Below, in pieces: positions 11,064 to 26,500 of a stretch of 64,000 nucleotides of DNA (position 1 is the stretch's first letter; each line of letters starts with the position of its first letter). The stretch is from NCBI RefSeq assembly GCF_011386835.1, contig NC_088800.1, positions 54,217,439 through 54,281,438 of the forward strand. The letters are read 5' to 3'. The notes beneath the pieces were generated by a model. It searched no databases, was not told where the DNA came from, and saw nothing but the letters and a program-made list of their open reading frames with translations. Made by a program: the position numbers and the translations under genes. Origin of the DNA: Chrysemys picta bellii (Eukaryota > Chordata > Testudines > Emydidae).

Positions 11064-11552
11064 CAAATCGCACCCCGGGAGGCAGTGTAGACATCCCCTA
11101 AGGAAGGGGAAAGGGAAAGAGATCAGTGAGAGAGAGGCGGGGGGGAAGGTGCTGTGCTAGGAGATGGAGAAGGGAGTGCAGAAAGGTAAGACTGGGAAGC
11201 AGGAGAGTTTTAATGCCCGATGTTCTGAGGCGCCCGTGCCTTCAGATGGAGCTGCAGGTACTCGCACTTCTGAAAACCAAGCCTAAAATGTCTGTCCAGC
11301 TGCAATCCCATGGTGCCACGGATGGCCCAGGGTGCACCTGCTGTGCTAATTGCAGGTGGGCAGTAGCAGGTCTGGAGCGCCAGCTGAGCACTCTCACAGA
11401 TGTCCTGGCTGGGCACCTTGACATGAGAAATGTTGTTTCCCTGTAACCTAGTGGCAATGGGTTAAGGACAAGATCCCTCCCTTGGTGCTGGAGCCGCAGA
11501 TCTGCTGTTTAAAGGTTCCTCGTTGTCACGTGTGCATTGTCCGCACACCAGT
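11064..11552. other. No recognised feature
   Basis: Non-coding spacer between the Penelope-like element and the CR1. The frame at 11126-11446 has no recognisable family features. Confidence 0.45.
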
Positions 11553-13558
11553 CACCAAATGACTGGAGGATAGCTAATGTGATGCCAATTTTTAAAAAGG
11601 GTTCCAGAGGTGATCCTAGCTATTACAGGCCAGTAAGCCTGACTTCAGGACCGGGTAAACTGGTTGAAACAAAATTGTCAGAAGCCTAGATGAACACGAT
11701 TTGTTGGGGAAGAGTCAACATGGTTTTTGTAAAGGGAAATCATGCCTCACCAATCTACGAGAATTCTTTGAGGGGGTCAACAAGCATGTGGACAAGGGGA
11801 ATCCAGTGGATATAGTGTTCAGAAAGCCTTTGACAAGGTCCCTCACCAAAGGTTCTTAAGCAAAGTAAGCTGTCATGGGATAAGAGGGCAGGTCCTCTCA
11901 TGGATTGGTAACTGGTTAAAAATAAGAAACAAATGATAGGAATAAATGGTCAGTTTTCAGAAGGAGAGAGGTAAATAGTGGTGTCCCTTAGGGGTCTGTA
12001 CTGGACCCAGTCCTATTCAATATATTCATAAATGATCTGGAAAAAGGGGCAAACAGTGAGGTGGCAAAATTTGCAGATGATACAAAATTGCTCAAGATAG
12101 TTAAGTCCCAGGCAGACTGCGAAGAGCTATAAAAGGATCTCTCAGAACTGGGTGACTGGACAACAAAATGGCAGATGAAATTCAATGTTGATAAATGCAA
12201 AGTAATGCACATTGGGAAAACATAATCCAAACTATACATACAAAGTGATGGAGTCTAAATTAGCTGTTTCCACTCAAGAAAGAAATCTTGGCGTCATTGT
12301 GGATAGTTCTCTGAAAACATCCACTCCATGTGCAGCAGCAGTCAAAAAAGCGAACAGAATGTTGGGAATTATTAAGAAAGGGATAGAAAATAAAAACAGA
12401 AAATATCACATTGCCTCTATATAAATCCATGGTACACCCACATCTTGAATACTGTGTGCAGATGTGGTTGCCCCATCTCAAAAAAGAAATATTGGAATTG
12501 GAACAGATTCAGAAATGGGCAACAAAAATGATTAGATGTAGGGAATGGCTGCCATATGAGGAGAGATTAATAAAACTGGGACTTTTCAGCTTGGAAAAGA
12601 GATGACTAAGGGGAGATATGATAGGTCTACAAAATCATGACTGGTGTGAAGAAAGTAAATAAGGAAGTTTTATTTATTCTTTCTCATAACACAAGAACTA
12701 GCAGTCACCAAATGAAATTAATAGGCAGCAAGTTTAAAACAAGCAAAAGGAAGTATTTTTTCACACAACGCACAGTCAACCTGTGGAACTCCTTGCCAGA
12801 AGATGTTGTGAAGGCCAAGACTATAACAGGGTTCAAAAAGAACTAGGTAAGTTCATGGAGGATAGGTCCATCAATGGCTATTAGCCAGGATGGGCAGGGA
12901 TGGTGTCCCTAGCCCAGTGGTCTCCAACTTTTTTATGCACAAGATCGCTTTTTGAATTTAAGATCAATCCAAGATCTACCTTGCCCCTTCCCTGAGGCCC
13001 CTCCCCACTCACTCCATCCCCCCTCTCTCCATCGCTTGCTCTCCTCCACTCTCACTCACTTTCACCGGGCTGGGGCAGGCAGTTGGGGTACAGGAGGGGG
13101 TGCAGGCTTTGGGCTGGGGCTGCAGGGTTTGGAGTGTAGGAGGGGGCTCTGGGCTGAGCCTGGGGCAGGGGGTTGAGGGGCAGGAGTCAGGGATGCAAGC
13201 TCTGGGAGGGAGTTTGGGTGCAGGGGTCATATGGTCACACTGCACCTAACCTCATAGAATCCACTGGACAGTTCATGAGTTTTACTTTTTATTAGTGTCA
13301 TTTGTGGTTTATAGATCCAAAATCCTTCAGGGATTGTCACAAATGAGTGTAACATTCTCAACTGTGGGGTGTGCATTGGCTGAGCCTGGGGCAGGGGGTT
13401 GGGGTCCAGGAGTGAGGGGTGCAAGCTCTGGGAGAGAGTTTGGTGCAGGAGGGGGCTCCCAGCTGGGACAGGGGGTTGGGGTGCAGGAGGGGGTGTGGGC
13501 TTTGGGAGGAAGTTTGGGTGCAGGTGCGGGCTCTGGCAGGGGATTGGGGTACAGGAGG

Positions 13559-14590
13559 CAGGGCCAGAGTAATCTTTTGTGGGTCTGGGGCCAAACATAT
13601 TTGTGGGCCCCCATGGAGGCAATGGAGCATGGCGCAGGGAGGTCAGTCCCTAGAGGGAGGCCTGGGGGCACTCGGAGGAGAGTGTGGAATGGGGCAGGAA
13701 GAGGTGGGGCAGGGGTGGAGCGGGGGCAGGAAGAGGTGACGTGGGGATGGGGCCTTGGGAGAAAGGGTGGAGTGGGAGTGGGGGTGGGGCATGGGGCAGA
13801 GCAGGGTCAAGCACCCCCGGGAAATCAGAAAGTCAGCATCTCTGCAATACCACCCCGAATCCCGATGCCCAGTGCCCCCCCCACAGACCTGCTATGCCTA
13901 TCGCCCCCCCAGAACTCCCACAAATGCACAGTGTCCTGCACAACACCACCCCTGCCCAGTATCCCCTGCCCACAGCCCCACAACAACTGCCCAGCACCCC
14001 ACACAGAACCCCCACTCCCTAGTGCCCCAAAACACACAGATCTTCCCTGCCCCCTCACAGCCCAGCACCCCCCCTCCGACCTCCCAGAGACCCACTCCCC
14101 CATGCCCTGTCTCCCGGCCGCACTCACCGGCCCTGCTGGGAGGTGACTGTGTCTGCCGGGCTGAGCCAGCAGGGCCCCTTGGGAGTGGCGTGATCAGCCA
14201 GGCCACACCCTGCCCCCTCGGGCTCCCTCAAAACCCACTTGCCTGGAGGGACCCAGCCTAGCCCCCCATACTGTCCCCTGCCCCAGCTGGCCAAGACTGG
14301 CCAGGCTTCTGCACCAGTCCCAGGCAGCTCAACTCCAGGGAGACAGGTGGGGCCCCACAGGTGGTGGGAAGCAGAGACTGTCTGGAGCTGGAGGTGCACT
14401 GGGGTCCGGCCAGGGGGCAGAGAGGAGACGGCAGGTGGGGCCCAGGGGCCGAGAGGAGCAAGTGATGGGAGGGAGGAGCCAGTGGGCTGGCAAAATCTTG
14501 GGGCGCAGTGCAAGCAGAGCAGGCCGTGGCCCCTTCTGAGCATGGGCCTGGCTCCATGGTGCCATTGGTGCCATTGTAAACCTGGTACTG
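13559..14590 (-). mobile_element. hAT copy nested inside the 12915-15229 element
   Basis: Starts CAGGGCCAGAGTAATC and ends ...TTTACCAATGG-type terminus read as GTAAACCTGGTACTG at 14590. Both ends match, in reverse orientation, the ends of the 4.1-kb hAT element at 57532-61667 (CAGTACTGGGTTTACAATGG and GTTAATCCAGCCCTG). Part of the CATAGG-family MITE (ending AGTCAGCATCTCTG near 13844) lies inside. A clean TSD could not be resolved because the flanks are GGAGG-rich. Confidence 0.65.
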
Positions 14591-14954
14591 GAGGAGGGGG
14601 TGAGGTGTGCGGGCTCTGGGAGGGAGTTTGGTGCAGGAGGTGGCTCCAGGCTGGTGCAGCGGATTGGGGTGCAGGTGGAGGTGAACGGTCTGGGAGGAAG
14701 TTTGGATGCAGGAGGTGGCTCTGGACTGGGGTAGGGGGTTGACGTGCGGGAGGGAGGGCAAGGCGCAGGCTCCGACCGGAGGCGCTTACCACAGGCAGCT
14801 CCCGGTCGGCGGCACAGCAGGGCTCAGGTAGGCTGCCTGCCTGTCCTGGCCCCATGCCATTCCCGGAAGCGGCTATCTGCTGGCATGTTTCTGCAGCCCT
14901 TGCGGAGAAGGGGGGCAGCTGGTCTCCATGTGCTGCCCACAAACACTGCCCCCG

Positions 14955-14991
14955 CAGCTCCCATTGGCCGGAAACTGGCCAATGGGAGCTG
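14955..14991. promoter_or_regulatory. Perfect inverted CCAAT-box palindrome
   Basis: Arms CAGCTCCCATTGGCC (14955-14969) and GGCCAATGGGAGCTG (14977-14991) are exact reverse complements over 15 bases with a 7-base spacer. Each arm holds an ATTGG/CCAAT core, the NF-Y recognition pentamer. It lies inside a hAT element, so it may be a relic of the element's own promoter or a structural hairpin. Function is not shown. Confidence 0.6.
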
Positions 14992-15408
14992 TGGGGACGG
15001 TGCTGGGGATGGGGGCAGCATGCGGAGACACCTCACCCACCCACCCCCGGGGCCGCAGAGACGTGCCAGCAGCCAGCCGTTTCCGGGAGCAGCGTGGGGC
15101 CAGGGTATGCAGGCAACCTGCCTGAGCCCCGCTGTACCACCGGACTTTTAGTGGCCCGGAGATCGCAATCGACTGGCAGAGGCTCCAGGATCAACCAGTC
15201 AATCATGATTGACGGGTTGGTGACCACTGCCCTAGCGTCTGTTTGCCAGAAGCTGGGAATGGGAGACAGGGGATGGATAAATGGGTGATTACCTGTTCTG
15301 TTCATTCCTCTGGGGCACTTGGCATTGACCACTGTCGGAAGACAGGATACTGGACTCGATGGCTGTTTGATGATACTGTCTGACTCATTATGGCTGTTCT
15401 TATGTTCA

Positions 15409-16286
15409 CTGTCACCAGAGCTGTTTTCTTTCCTCTTTGACAACCCCAGGAGAGAAAAGCTCCACTCCAGATTAAAGCTCTTGTTTGAGCTCCCATGCAG
15501 GGAGAGGTGAGGGTTTGAGGGCAGAGAGGGGGAGAGGGAAGCACAGGGACAATGCTGAGGACTGACAACTTTCCCCTGGTGATTGGTGACCATATGCCAT
15601 TTCTGACCTCTCACTCCCTGAGCTGGGACCACTGTGCAGGCAGAGAGCTCAGCATCAGGGCTGGAGGGAGAGAAAGAAGCTCCTCATTTTGCTCACCAGC
15701 ATCCCTTCCAACTGACTTCAAGGAACACCGTAGACTCAACATCACAGGCCTCGGTGAATGCTGCACATGGGATGCTAGGAATCAGAGCTCCATGGCTAAG
15801 GGCCTGAAATTGCACCAATATTGAGTTCACAGGTTGTGCAAAAGGGGGTGAAGGCCACCTAAGTGAAATCATGGCCCCACTGAAGTCAAGGGCAAAGCTC
15901 CCATTGAGTTCAATGGGGCATGATTTCACCTCTAGAGTTCAGAAAGGGGTGAGCAGCTGGAAAGGGGGATGGGGCCAAAAGAGGAAATATCAGGGGAAAG
16001 GACCTCTGAGGCAATTCAGGGGTGGTGCCAAAGAGAAAACGTGATTCCTGACGGGGCTGTGATGTAAAGTTGCCTCTCCCACCATGGCAGAAATCCCTGC
16101 GGCTCTTGGCAGCACACACAAAGCCCACCCAGACCCCCCCCCCCATTTCTGTCAAACACCATTTCCTCATGCAAAGTATGTTTGAAATATTATCCAGTTG
16201 GCACCATTTTATACAATATTCAGCTGTCTTGTACAGACTGAAGCCATAGGAATTCTCAGCTCATAGTGGGGGTAAGGCCATGGGTT
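15409..16286. other. No gene; dispersed ACTTCAATGGG-type motif
   Basis: Non-coding. At 15866-15925 there is a pair of inverted copies of the motif CCACTGAAGTCAAGG / CCATTGAGTTCAATGGGG, which recurs elsewhere in the window (17900, 18690, 22200, 27065, 38610). Confidence 0.5.
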
Positions 16287-16448
16287 GGGAGCTGGTTGAT
16301 CTGGATTGCCTTCCTGAATCTGCTTCAGAGTCTCTACGTAACCTTGTGCCATTCTCGTACCTTCCCTGTGCCTCAGTTTCCCCATCTATAAGAATATTTC
16401 CCTACCTCACAAGGGTCCTACCCAGGAAAGTACTGAAGCACCTGCTTA
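16287..16448 (+). repeat. MIR/CORE-type SINE fragment
   Basis: Contains GTGCCTCAGTTTCCCCATCT and CCCTACCTCACAAGGG, the 3' core of MIR-related SINEs, in sense orientation. The tRNA head is absent or too diverged to see. Confidence 0.7.
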
Positions 16449-16456
16449 AATCCCAC

Positions 16457-16826
16457 TCGAGCTGGTCAGGAATTTCTTGGTAACTGTTTTCTTGTTGAAA
16501 ATGTTGATTAATCAAAATCAAAACAGGAAAGGGTCAGTTTGGCCAAAATTCTCGACTCGAAGAAATGTTGAAAAACAAGTTTTGAAATTGTCAAAATGTC
16601 CCATTTTGACATTTTTGAAACCAAAAATTCTGGTTTCCCAGTTTGAAACAAATGTTAATTTCAAAATTTGAGCTCATTATAGTAAAAAAACAAACCCCCA
16701 ACTTTTAAAATTAAAAAATAGTTGAAATTGAAGCAAAATGTTTCAGTTGATCCAAACCATTTTTTAAAAAATCTCAGATATCTTCCTAGAATGAGAAAAA
16801 CTCAGATATCTTCCTACCCAGCTCTA
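16457..16826. mobile_element. AT-rich hAT-type MITE, third copy
   Basis: Starts TCGAGCTGGTCAGGAATT and ends TACCCAGCTCTA. Flanks AATCCCAC (16449-16456) and AGCCCCAC (16827-16834) agree at 6 of 8, both differences being transitions. The inside is dominated by inverted AAATGTT/AACATTT-type segments (for example around 16585-16660), giving strong fold-back potential. Confidence 0.6.
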
Positions 16827-16834
16827 AGCCCCAC

Positions 16835-17333
16835 TGATTTTAAGCAGACGTGTAAGTGTTGCCCTAAATCGGAGCCAGAGAGATTGCAGGGATTAATTCA
16901 TTCTTATTTGTAACCCTAGTGCAAAAGTATAACCCATATTGCTGGCGATATGTTTTGCTTTATATATGGATAATACATTATTTGTAGATACAATAATATA
17001 TTATTTCCATATGAACGTACTGCCTGTATTAAATGTTTGTATCAATTATACGTTTTACTTTGTTTCTATAATTTATTATACAGTGTATAATATAGGATTT
17101 AAGTTACTCAGTGTAAAGTGATAGGTATAATAAATTATTATGCAGAGTAAATGCGATAAAATACATGGTTGTTTTCAGCCTATTCCCTCCCTTTCCCGTC
17201 CTATGCAATGGTTTCAGTTTTAGAACATGGAAACAATTCTTTAAATGTTAGTGTTACACTGCGCCCCTGAGCAGCTCATCAGGAGCCACGACTGAACTTG
17301 GGACGGGTAGCTCTCAAAACATGCCCGAGCTAA
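16835..17333. other. AT-rich non-coding
   Basis: AT-rich sequence with TATAT-type tracts around 16965-17130. No gene or defined repeat. Confidence 0.5.
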
Positions 17334-17505
17334 CATAAGAACAGCCATATTGGGTCAGGCCAATGGTCCATCTAGCCCAGTCTCCCGTTTTCTGACAGTG
17401 GCGGTGCCAGATGCCTGAGAGGGAATGAACAGAACAGGGCAATCATCAGGTGATCCATCTCCTGTTGTTGAGTCCCAGCTTCTGGCAGTCGAGACACAGC
17501 AATGA
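17334..17505 (-). mobile_element. CR1 LINE 3' end
   Basis: Antisense CR1 tail: TAAGAACAGCCATATTGGGT at the 3' terminus, then GGTCCATCTAGCCCAGT and the region around CCCAGCTTCTGGCAGTC. It matches the reverse complement of 6600-6822 and 15238-15408. Confidence 0.85.
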
Positions 17506-21029
<3,524 letters not shown>

Positions 21030-21107
21030 TAAGAGAGACCAGAAAAGAAGGAGCATTATAAATGTGAGATAATAACAGTCCCTTACTCTTCTACAAAGCT
21101 GTTCATC

Positions 21108-21452
21108 AGTAGATCTCAAAGCACTGTAGCATTTTCCCTGTTTTACAGACAGGGCCAGCTCCAGGCACCAGCTTAACAAGCAGGTACTTGGGGCGGCCAA
21201 GGGAGAGGGGCAGCACCTGCGGCAATTCGGGGGCAGCAGGTCCCTCACTCCCTCTAGGAGCAAAGGACCTGCCGCTGAACTGCCGCCGCTGATCGTGGCT
21301 TTTTTTTTTTTTTTTTGCGCTTGGGGCGGCAGAAATGCTGGAGCCGGCCCTGTTTACAGATGGGAAAAAAAAGCGACAGTGGCTGATCCAGGAAGAGAAC
21401 CAAGATCTCCTGAGGCCCAGTTGAGTGCTGTATTCATTAGGTCACACACAAC
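21108..21452 (-). repeat. CORE-type SINE, antisense, split by a hAT MITE
   Basis: Left part ...AAGCACTGTAGCATTTTCCC TGTTTTACAGA, right part TGGGAAAAAAAAGCG then AACCAAGATCTCCTGAGGCC and TTCATTAGGTCACAC. This is the reverse complement of a SINE: body first, tRNA-like head last. The insertion at 21150-21352 falls in the well-known TTTACAGATGGGAAA stretch. The exact family is not certain. Confidence 0.55.
21150..21352. mobile_element. hAT-type MITE in SRL intron, perfect 8-bp TSD
   Basis: Termini CAGGGCCAGCTCCAGGCACC and ATGCTGGAGCCGGCCCTG are inverted repeats. Both flanks are TTTACAGA (21142-21149 and 21353-21360), an exact 8-bp TSD as made by hAT transposases. The interior is GC-rich with a T-run at 21300-21316. 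No coding. A related copy with similar ends lies at 53196-53372. Confidence 0.9.
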
Positions 21453-22331
21453 AAAGGGCCAGCGAGGAGGTGTTGCAGGGTGTTTATTTTTATATTGCAG
21501 AAGCACCAAAATTTTGCCCACCTGTGTTTGTAATGGCCACCTGGCAGGGACCTCGGGGACACACACAATATTCATAAAATAGAGCAGATACAGCACACTT
21601 CTTCTTTCATATGGAGGGGCAATGTTCAGAGACTTAAGCAAGATGGGGGTGTTTGTGGCCTTTGGGCTGTATTTAGCCTATGGGCTGCACTTTGCCCATC
21701 ATTTTCTATCATGTTTCTATCATGTTCTTTGATGCAGGCCCCTGCCCAAGTCTCTGTGCTAGACCAGGACACGATGGAATGCTGGAACACCAGCATTTCC
21801 AGGATAACGTATCTCACAACTGGGGTAGCACTGCTGGGGTTTGTCAACCCATATACTAGATACATTAGACAGCATTGGAGTGACCAAAACATGGCCTTAG
21901 AAAACAATCAGAGCACAGATAATCAACAGCAGGCTACAGAGAAAAGGAAAATTTGGAAGTGACTTGGAAGGAATTTAATTCCAGAAGAAGCAAAACACAC
22001 CCCCAACCACTAGGAGGCAGCAGAATGTACGTCAGAGTGGGCCTAGAGGCAGAAGGCAGTACCATCATATTAATAAAATGTTTGAATTGTCTACTAAAAT
22101 CTGTTATTTACCTATATGCTCATCAGTGCATTAATTACACAGCATCCCCACCTCCGCTCTCCCAATATCTACCTTCAATCCAGGGGGAAATCCTGGCCCA
22201 ATGGCAAAACCCCCGTTGACTTTACTGGGGCCAGGATTTTATCAGAGAACGCCAGCTAAGGCACTAGTGCCAACTGAATATAGACCGATTGTGGATATTG
22301 GTGCCAAGATGTTCTGCGATGGCTTTAGTAG

Positions 22332-23303
<972 letters not shown>

Positions 23304-23515
23304 CATGCTATGTACTAACATAACCATTCATGTGTTCCTATTGGTGAATGAGCTTATGTCTTATCTGTCCAAGAAGCCATGGTTTATTAACCCTTTGAGT
23401 GCCACACTGGCAAGAGCTACGGTACAACAAGGACTTTGAGTCATTGACATTAATGGCAGGGGAAGCGGGGTGGGCATAGAAAAGAGAATAAAGAACTGTG
23501 AATTCCTGACATTTT
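23304..23515 (+). other. SRL: SRL 3' UTR with AATAAA
   Basis: Sequence after the stop codon up to the likely cleavage site. AATAAA lies at 23487-23492, with a T-rich stretch (TTTTATCTTTGTTATTTC) just beyond. This is a short 3' UTR of about 210 bases; longer alternatives using downstream signals are possible. Confidence 0.7.
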
Positions 23516-26500
23516 ATCTTTGTTATTTCAAATAGAAAGCAATGTTTAAACTGTAAGTAAAAGCAACAAATGGTGAACTAAAGCTTTAGCTGCTTTTTCA
23601 CAGGTACTGAAGTTCATGAGTGTGGAACAAGAAGTTCAACCTTTGCATACACTAAGCAGACAGGGAGTAGGAAACGCAGACTCTGGAAAGATAGCCTGGA
23701 GGAAGGCTCCGACGCCTTGACCTGGAGAACCGGAGAGGGTCACCCCTGGGGAGAGAGAGATCCAGCAGAGTAAATGTCAGCTTTTGGTGGCTGTATATAG
23801 GCACGAGGACCACAGAAATGCCTATAAATAAATAATAATCTGTTTTTTTTCTTTCCAAGACTCGTGGGCCATCAGGTTCAGTTCTTTGTGAACTCCATTT
23901 GGATGACAGTTGAAGCTGTAACTCAGAATCTTTAGCATTCACCCAGGTATTAGCCCTCTCCTGTCCCCAGGGGTAGGGAAAGAAAGACCCCATGTCTGTG
24001 TTTAGACTGGATTCAGTCCAATCTCTGGGAACATATGGCATTGTTAGCACCAAATGCATGTCCCAGGTGGGATTTGGAAGTCTGGCTCATAAGGAGAAAT
24101 GGACTGGAGCTGAAAGAGCAATGGCACTTAAGTTACATTTGAGAGACAGTGGCTGTAACTCAAGGAAGTTCAGAAGAAAGCCTTTAAAAGCATCGGTCTG
24201 TCCCTGTGCCTGAGAAGAGGCAGGGAGCTTAGTGTATGCATTTGCTGTTAGCGTCATGCAGTTGTTGGCAAGTCAAGCACAAACCTTGGTAGGCTCAGAG
24301 GATTAATCAATTTGCATTTTGACCTTGTTTATGCCAGTGTTGCATGTTTTCTCCGAGTCAGATCCCTGCGTTGTTGTGCGGTTTGGAGGAAGACAGGAAC
24401 ACCCTCCATTTCACAGCTGTTGCCTGTTTTCTCTTCCAATCTTTTAGCTGTAGGTTAGGAAGTCGAAGGTGTCTGGGCCCTATCTTATTTGGGCTGAGCC
24501 AAGCAGTCATATTTTTTGTTGGCATTGCCATGTTGTTCACCTGCCCCAACACACCAACACCCAAAATTGTGAGTTGCAGGAAATGATGCCATTGGAACCA
24601 GTGCCAGCCTCTCAGTGGACATAGTTCATTGTAGATGGCAACTAAAGCATGGGGGAAGTATGGGAGCCCTCTTCACTAAGCAGGCATTGTTTGGTTGCAA
24701 TGACCCAGCATGGCTGGTGGTTGAGCTAAGCACTAACTGAAGAAGAAGGTGGATGTTGCCCTGAATGGTGTACGAGACCTGCTAAATAGCCTTTCTTCAT
24801 TATTCTCCCTGTCAAATGGACCAGAGCTGTGGCTGGTCTTCAGAGAACCTTCTGAGTAGAAGTACTCACTGTAACATACCTGTGGGCCTTATCTGCCCGG
24901 GGTCAAGAATTCAATGAAATGCCAAGCAAAGCAAGGCAAAGATAGAAAGACAAAAGGAAATAAGAAAGCCATATGTTGGCTTTTTAAAGAAGAAACTTGA
25001 GCAGATGAGAAAGTGGAAGGTGCTGACCAGAGCCTGTTGGGAGCATGGCATGGGGTCTGAAAGGCAGCACATCTCTGATCCACATGTGTGAATAGAGATG
25101 GAGCTGTGGCTACAGGAGAACCAAACATATCTAGCATTGGTCTGGGATTCAGCTTCCTTGGTGCCGAAACCTTGAGTTTAAAAGAAACGATCTTTTAAAG
25201 CAATCCAGGTGAGTTCTAGTGGGCATTTTCATGGGTGCTTGACTTGATCCAAATGTGTCACCCTGGAGGACACATCCGATGGGTAATGAGACCCCAAAGG
25301 CTGGGTGCCGGAGAAGAAACAAGTACATCGATGAGTACTGCAAGAGGGCAGGTTACATGCCGAGGGATTTTGTGCACAGCACTGAAAGGAACAGGGGCAG
25401 CTAATTAAGGCAAGAAGAGGTGTCAGAGAAACTGGCATCTGAAATAGCACAAAGAGAAGTGACATGCTGGTGAGTCAATACTGAGTGAGGTCTCAGACTG
25501 CTTTGGAGCTGCTTCCTCCATTCACTTCTGTTCTTCTTCTCCTCTCTTTCTTTTACATTGCCCCATTCCTCCTCCTCATCCTTCTTTGTCTTGGTCATCC
25601 ACTCTTTCTCACTTCTCATTGTCCTCCATTAAGCTTACCTGCTGCTCCTGTCACTTGGCCTAGTTTGCATGGTTTTCTTAGGAGCGAATGGAAAAGAAAC
25701 ACTGTCAGAACTGTGCTAATTTTGCCACTGCTTCTGCCATCACATTATGTTTTATTGTCACCATAAACAAATAAGTCTGTTAAACTTTTCTAATTCTCTG
25801 TGCCTTATTCTTCCTGCTCGTTCTTTGCCTTTTTATTTCTCTTCGCTGTGCTGCCATCTTCTTTTTGTCTTTCTCCTGTTCATGTTCTCTTCCCCTTTTC
25901 TTCAATCTTTCTCCTACCTTTTCTTTCCTCCGTTTCTTGTCATCCTCTTTTCACTATACCCAGGTCCTTCCTTCCTAGTTCCCTCTAGCTCACTAGCATC
26001 CTGCTGGTCATAAAGCTACTGCTCTCCTTTTGGGTGTTGGTGTAGGTTATGATTGTGGTGTGGCTGGTGTTACCAACACAATATAGACCAAGGAACGTTG
26101 GCAGCATTAAGGAGGATGGAGGTTGTAAAGCACGGTTGTCTACAAGTACTGGGCCTGTTGGTTGACGTCCTGTTGGGTAAGCATCCATTGACAACGAAGT
26201 TCTCTGCATATACTCAAGAAAATCTCCTGTAATCAGATGAGTTCACCTTTTAACATGTGACTGACAAAAGCATAGTACTGGCTCAAAAGCCCAGCATAGA
26301 GGCTCATGCATTGATCATAACCATCTTCCCATCTGAAAATTTACACTAGGATTCTCTTCTTAAAAGCACTCCTGGCGCTCCAAGTTTAACCCCCCCCGTG
26401 TCCTGACATCAGGTGACCCTTAAGAAACAGTGGACCTAAGAAGTGCATTTGTTTGTTAACTGCACATCAAGCTGGGCCCACTCTTAGCTCTGGTTGGCTA

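Larger units (their letters stand above)
12915..15229. mobile_element. Non-autonomous hAT element, 2.3 kb, inside CR1
   Basis: Termini CAGTGGTCTCCAAC (12915) and GTTGGTGACCACTG (15229) are inverted repeats matching at 13 of 14 bases. The flanks CCCTAGCC (12907-12914) and CCCTAGCG (15230-15237) give a 7/8 TSD inside CR1 3' sequence. The interior is GC-rich, built from GTGCAGGAGGG-like tandem units, and contains no transposase. It holds another, reversed hAT copy (13559-14590) and an exact CCAAT palindrome (14955-14991). Frames such as 13295-14146 arise from low-complexity G/C sequence. Confidence 0.88.
11553..15408 (+). mobile_element. CR1 LINE, 5'-truncated, split by a hAT insertion
   Basis: Sense CR1 in two pieces: 11553-12914 and 15238-15408 (with the TSD). 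The first part encodes decayed reverse transcriptase, including ...SLTSG..., a catalytic [12 protein letters not shown] box at about 12067-12093, and HLEYCVQMW. It continues into the 3' UTR (GGTGTCCCTAGCC). The second part resumes at GTCTGTTTGCCAGAAGCTGGG and ends GGCTGTTCTTATGTTCA. Several stops and frameshifts, for example at 12131 and 12225, break the ORF. The piece at the end of the window (63919-64000) shows the uninterrupted version of the split site. Confidence 0.88.

Noticed and set aside
13295..14146. Long 283-codon frame on the + strand
   Set aside because: It lies wholly within the 12915-15229 hAT element and is G/P/W-rich low-complexity sequence; overlapping frames of similar length exist on both strands.
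14124..14942. 272-codon frame on the - strand
   Set aside because: Same hAT element; the product is a proline/serine-rich shadow of GC-rich repeat units with no domain.
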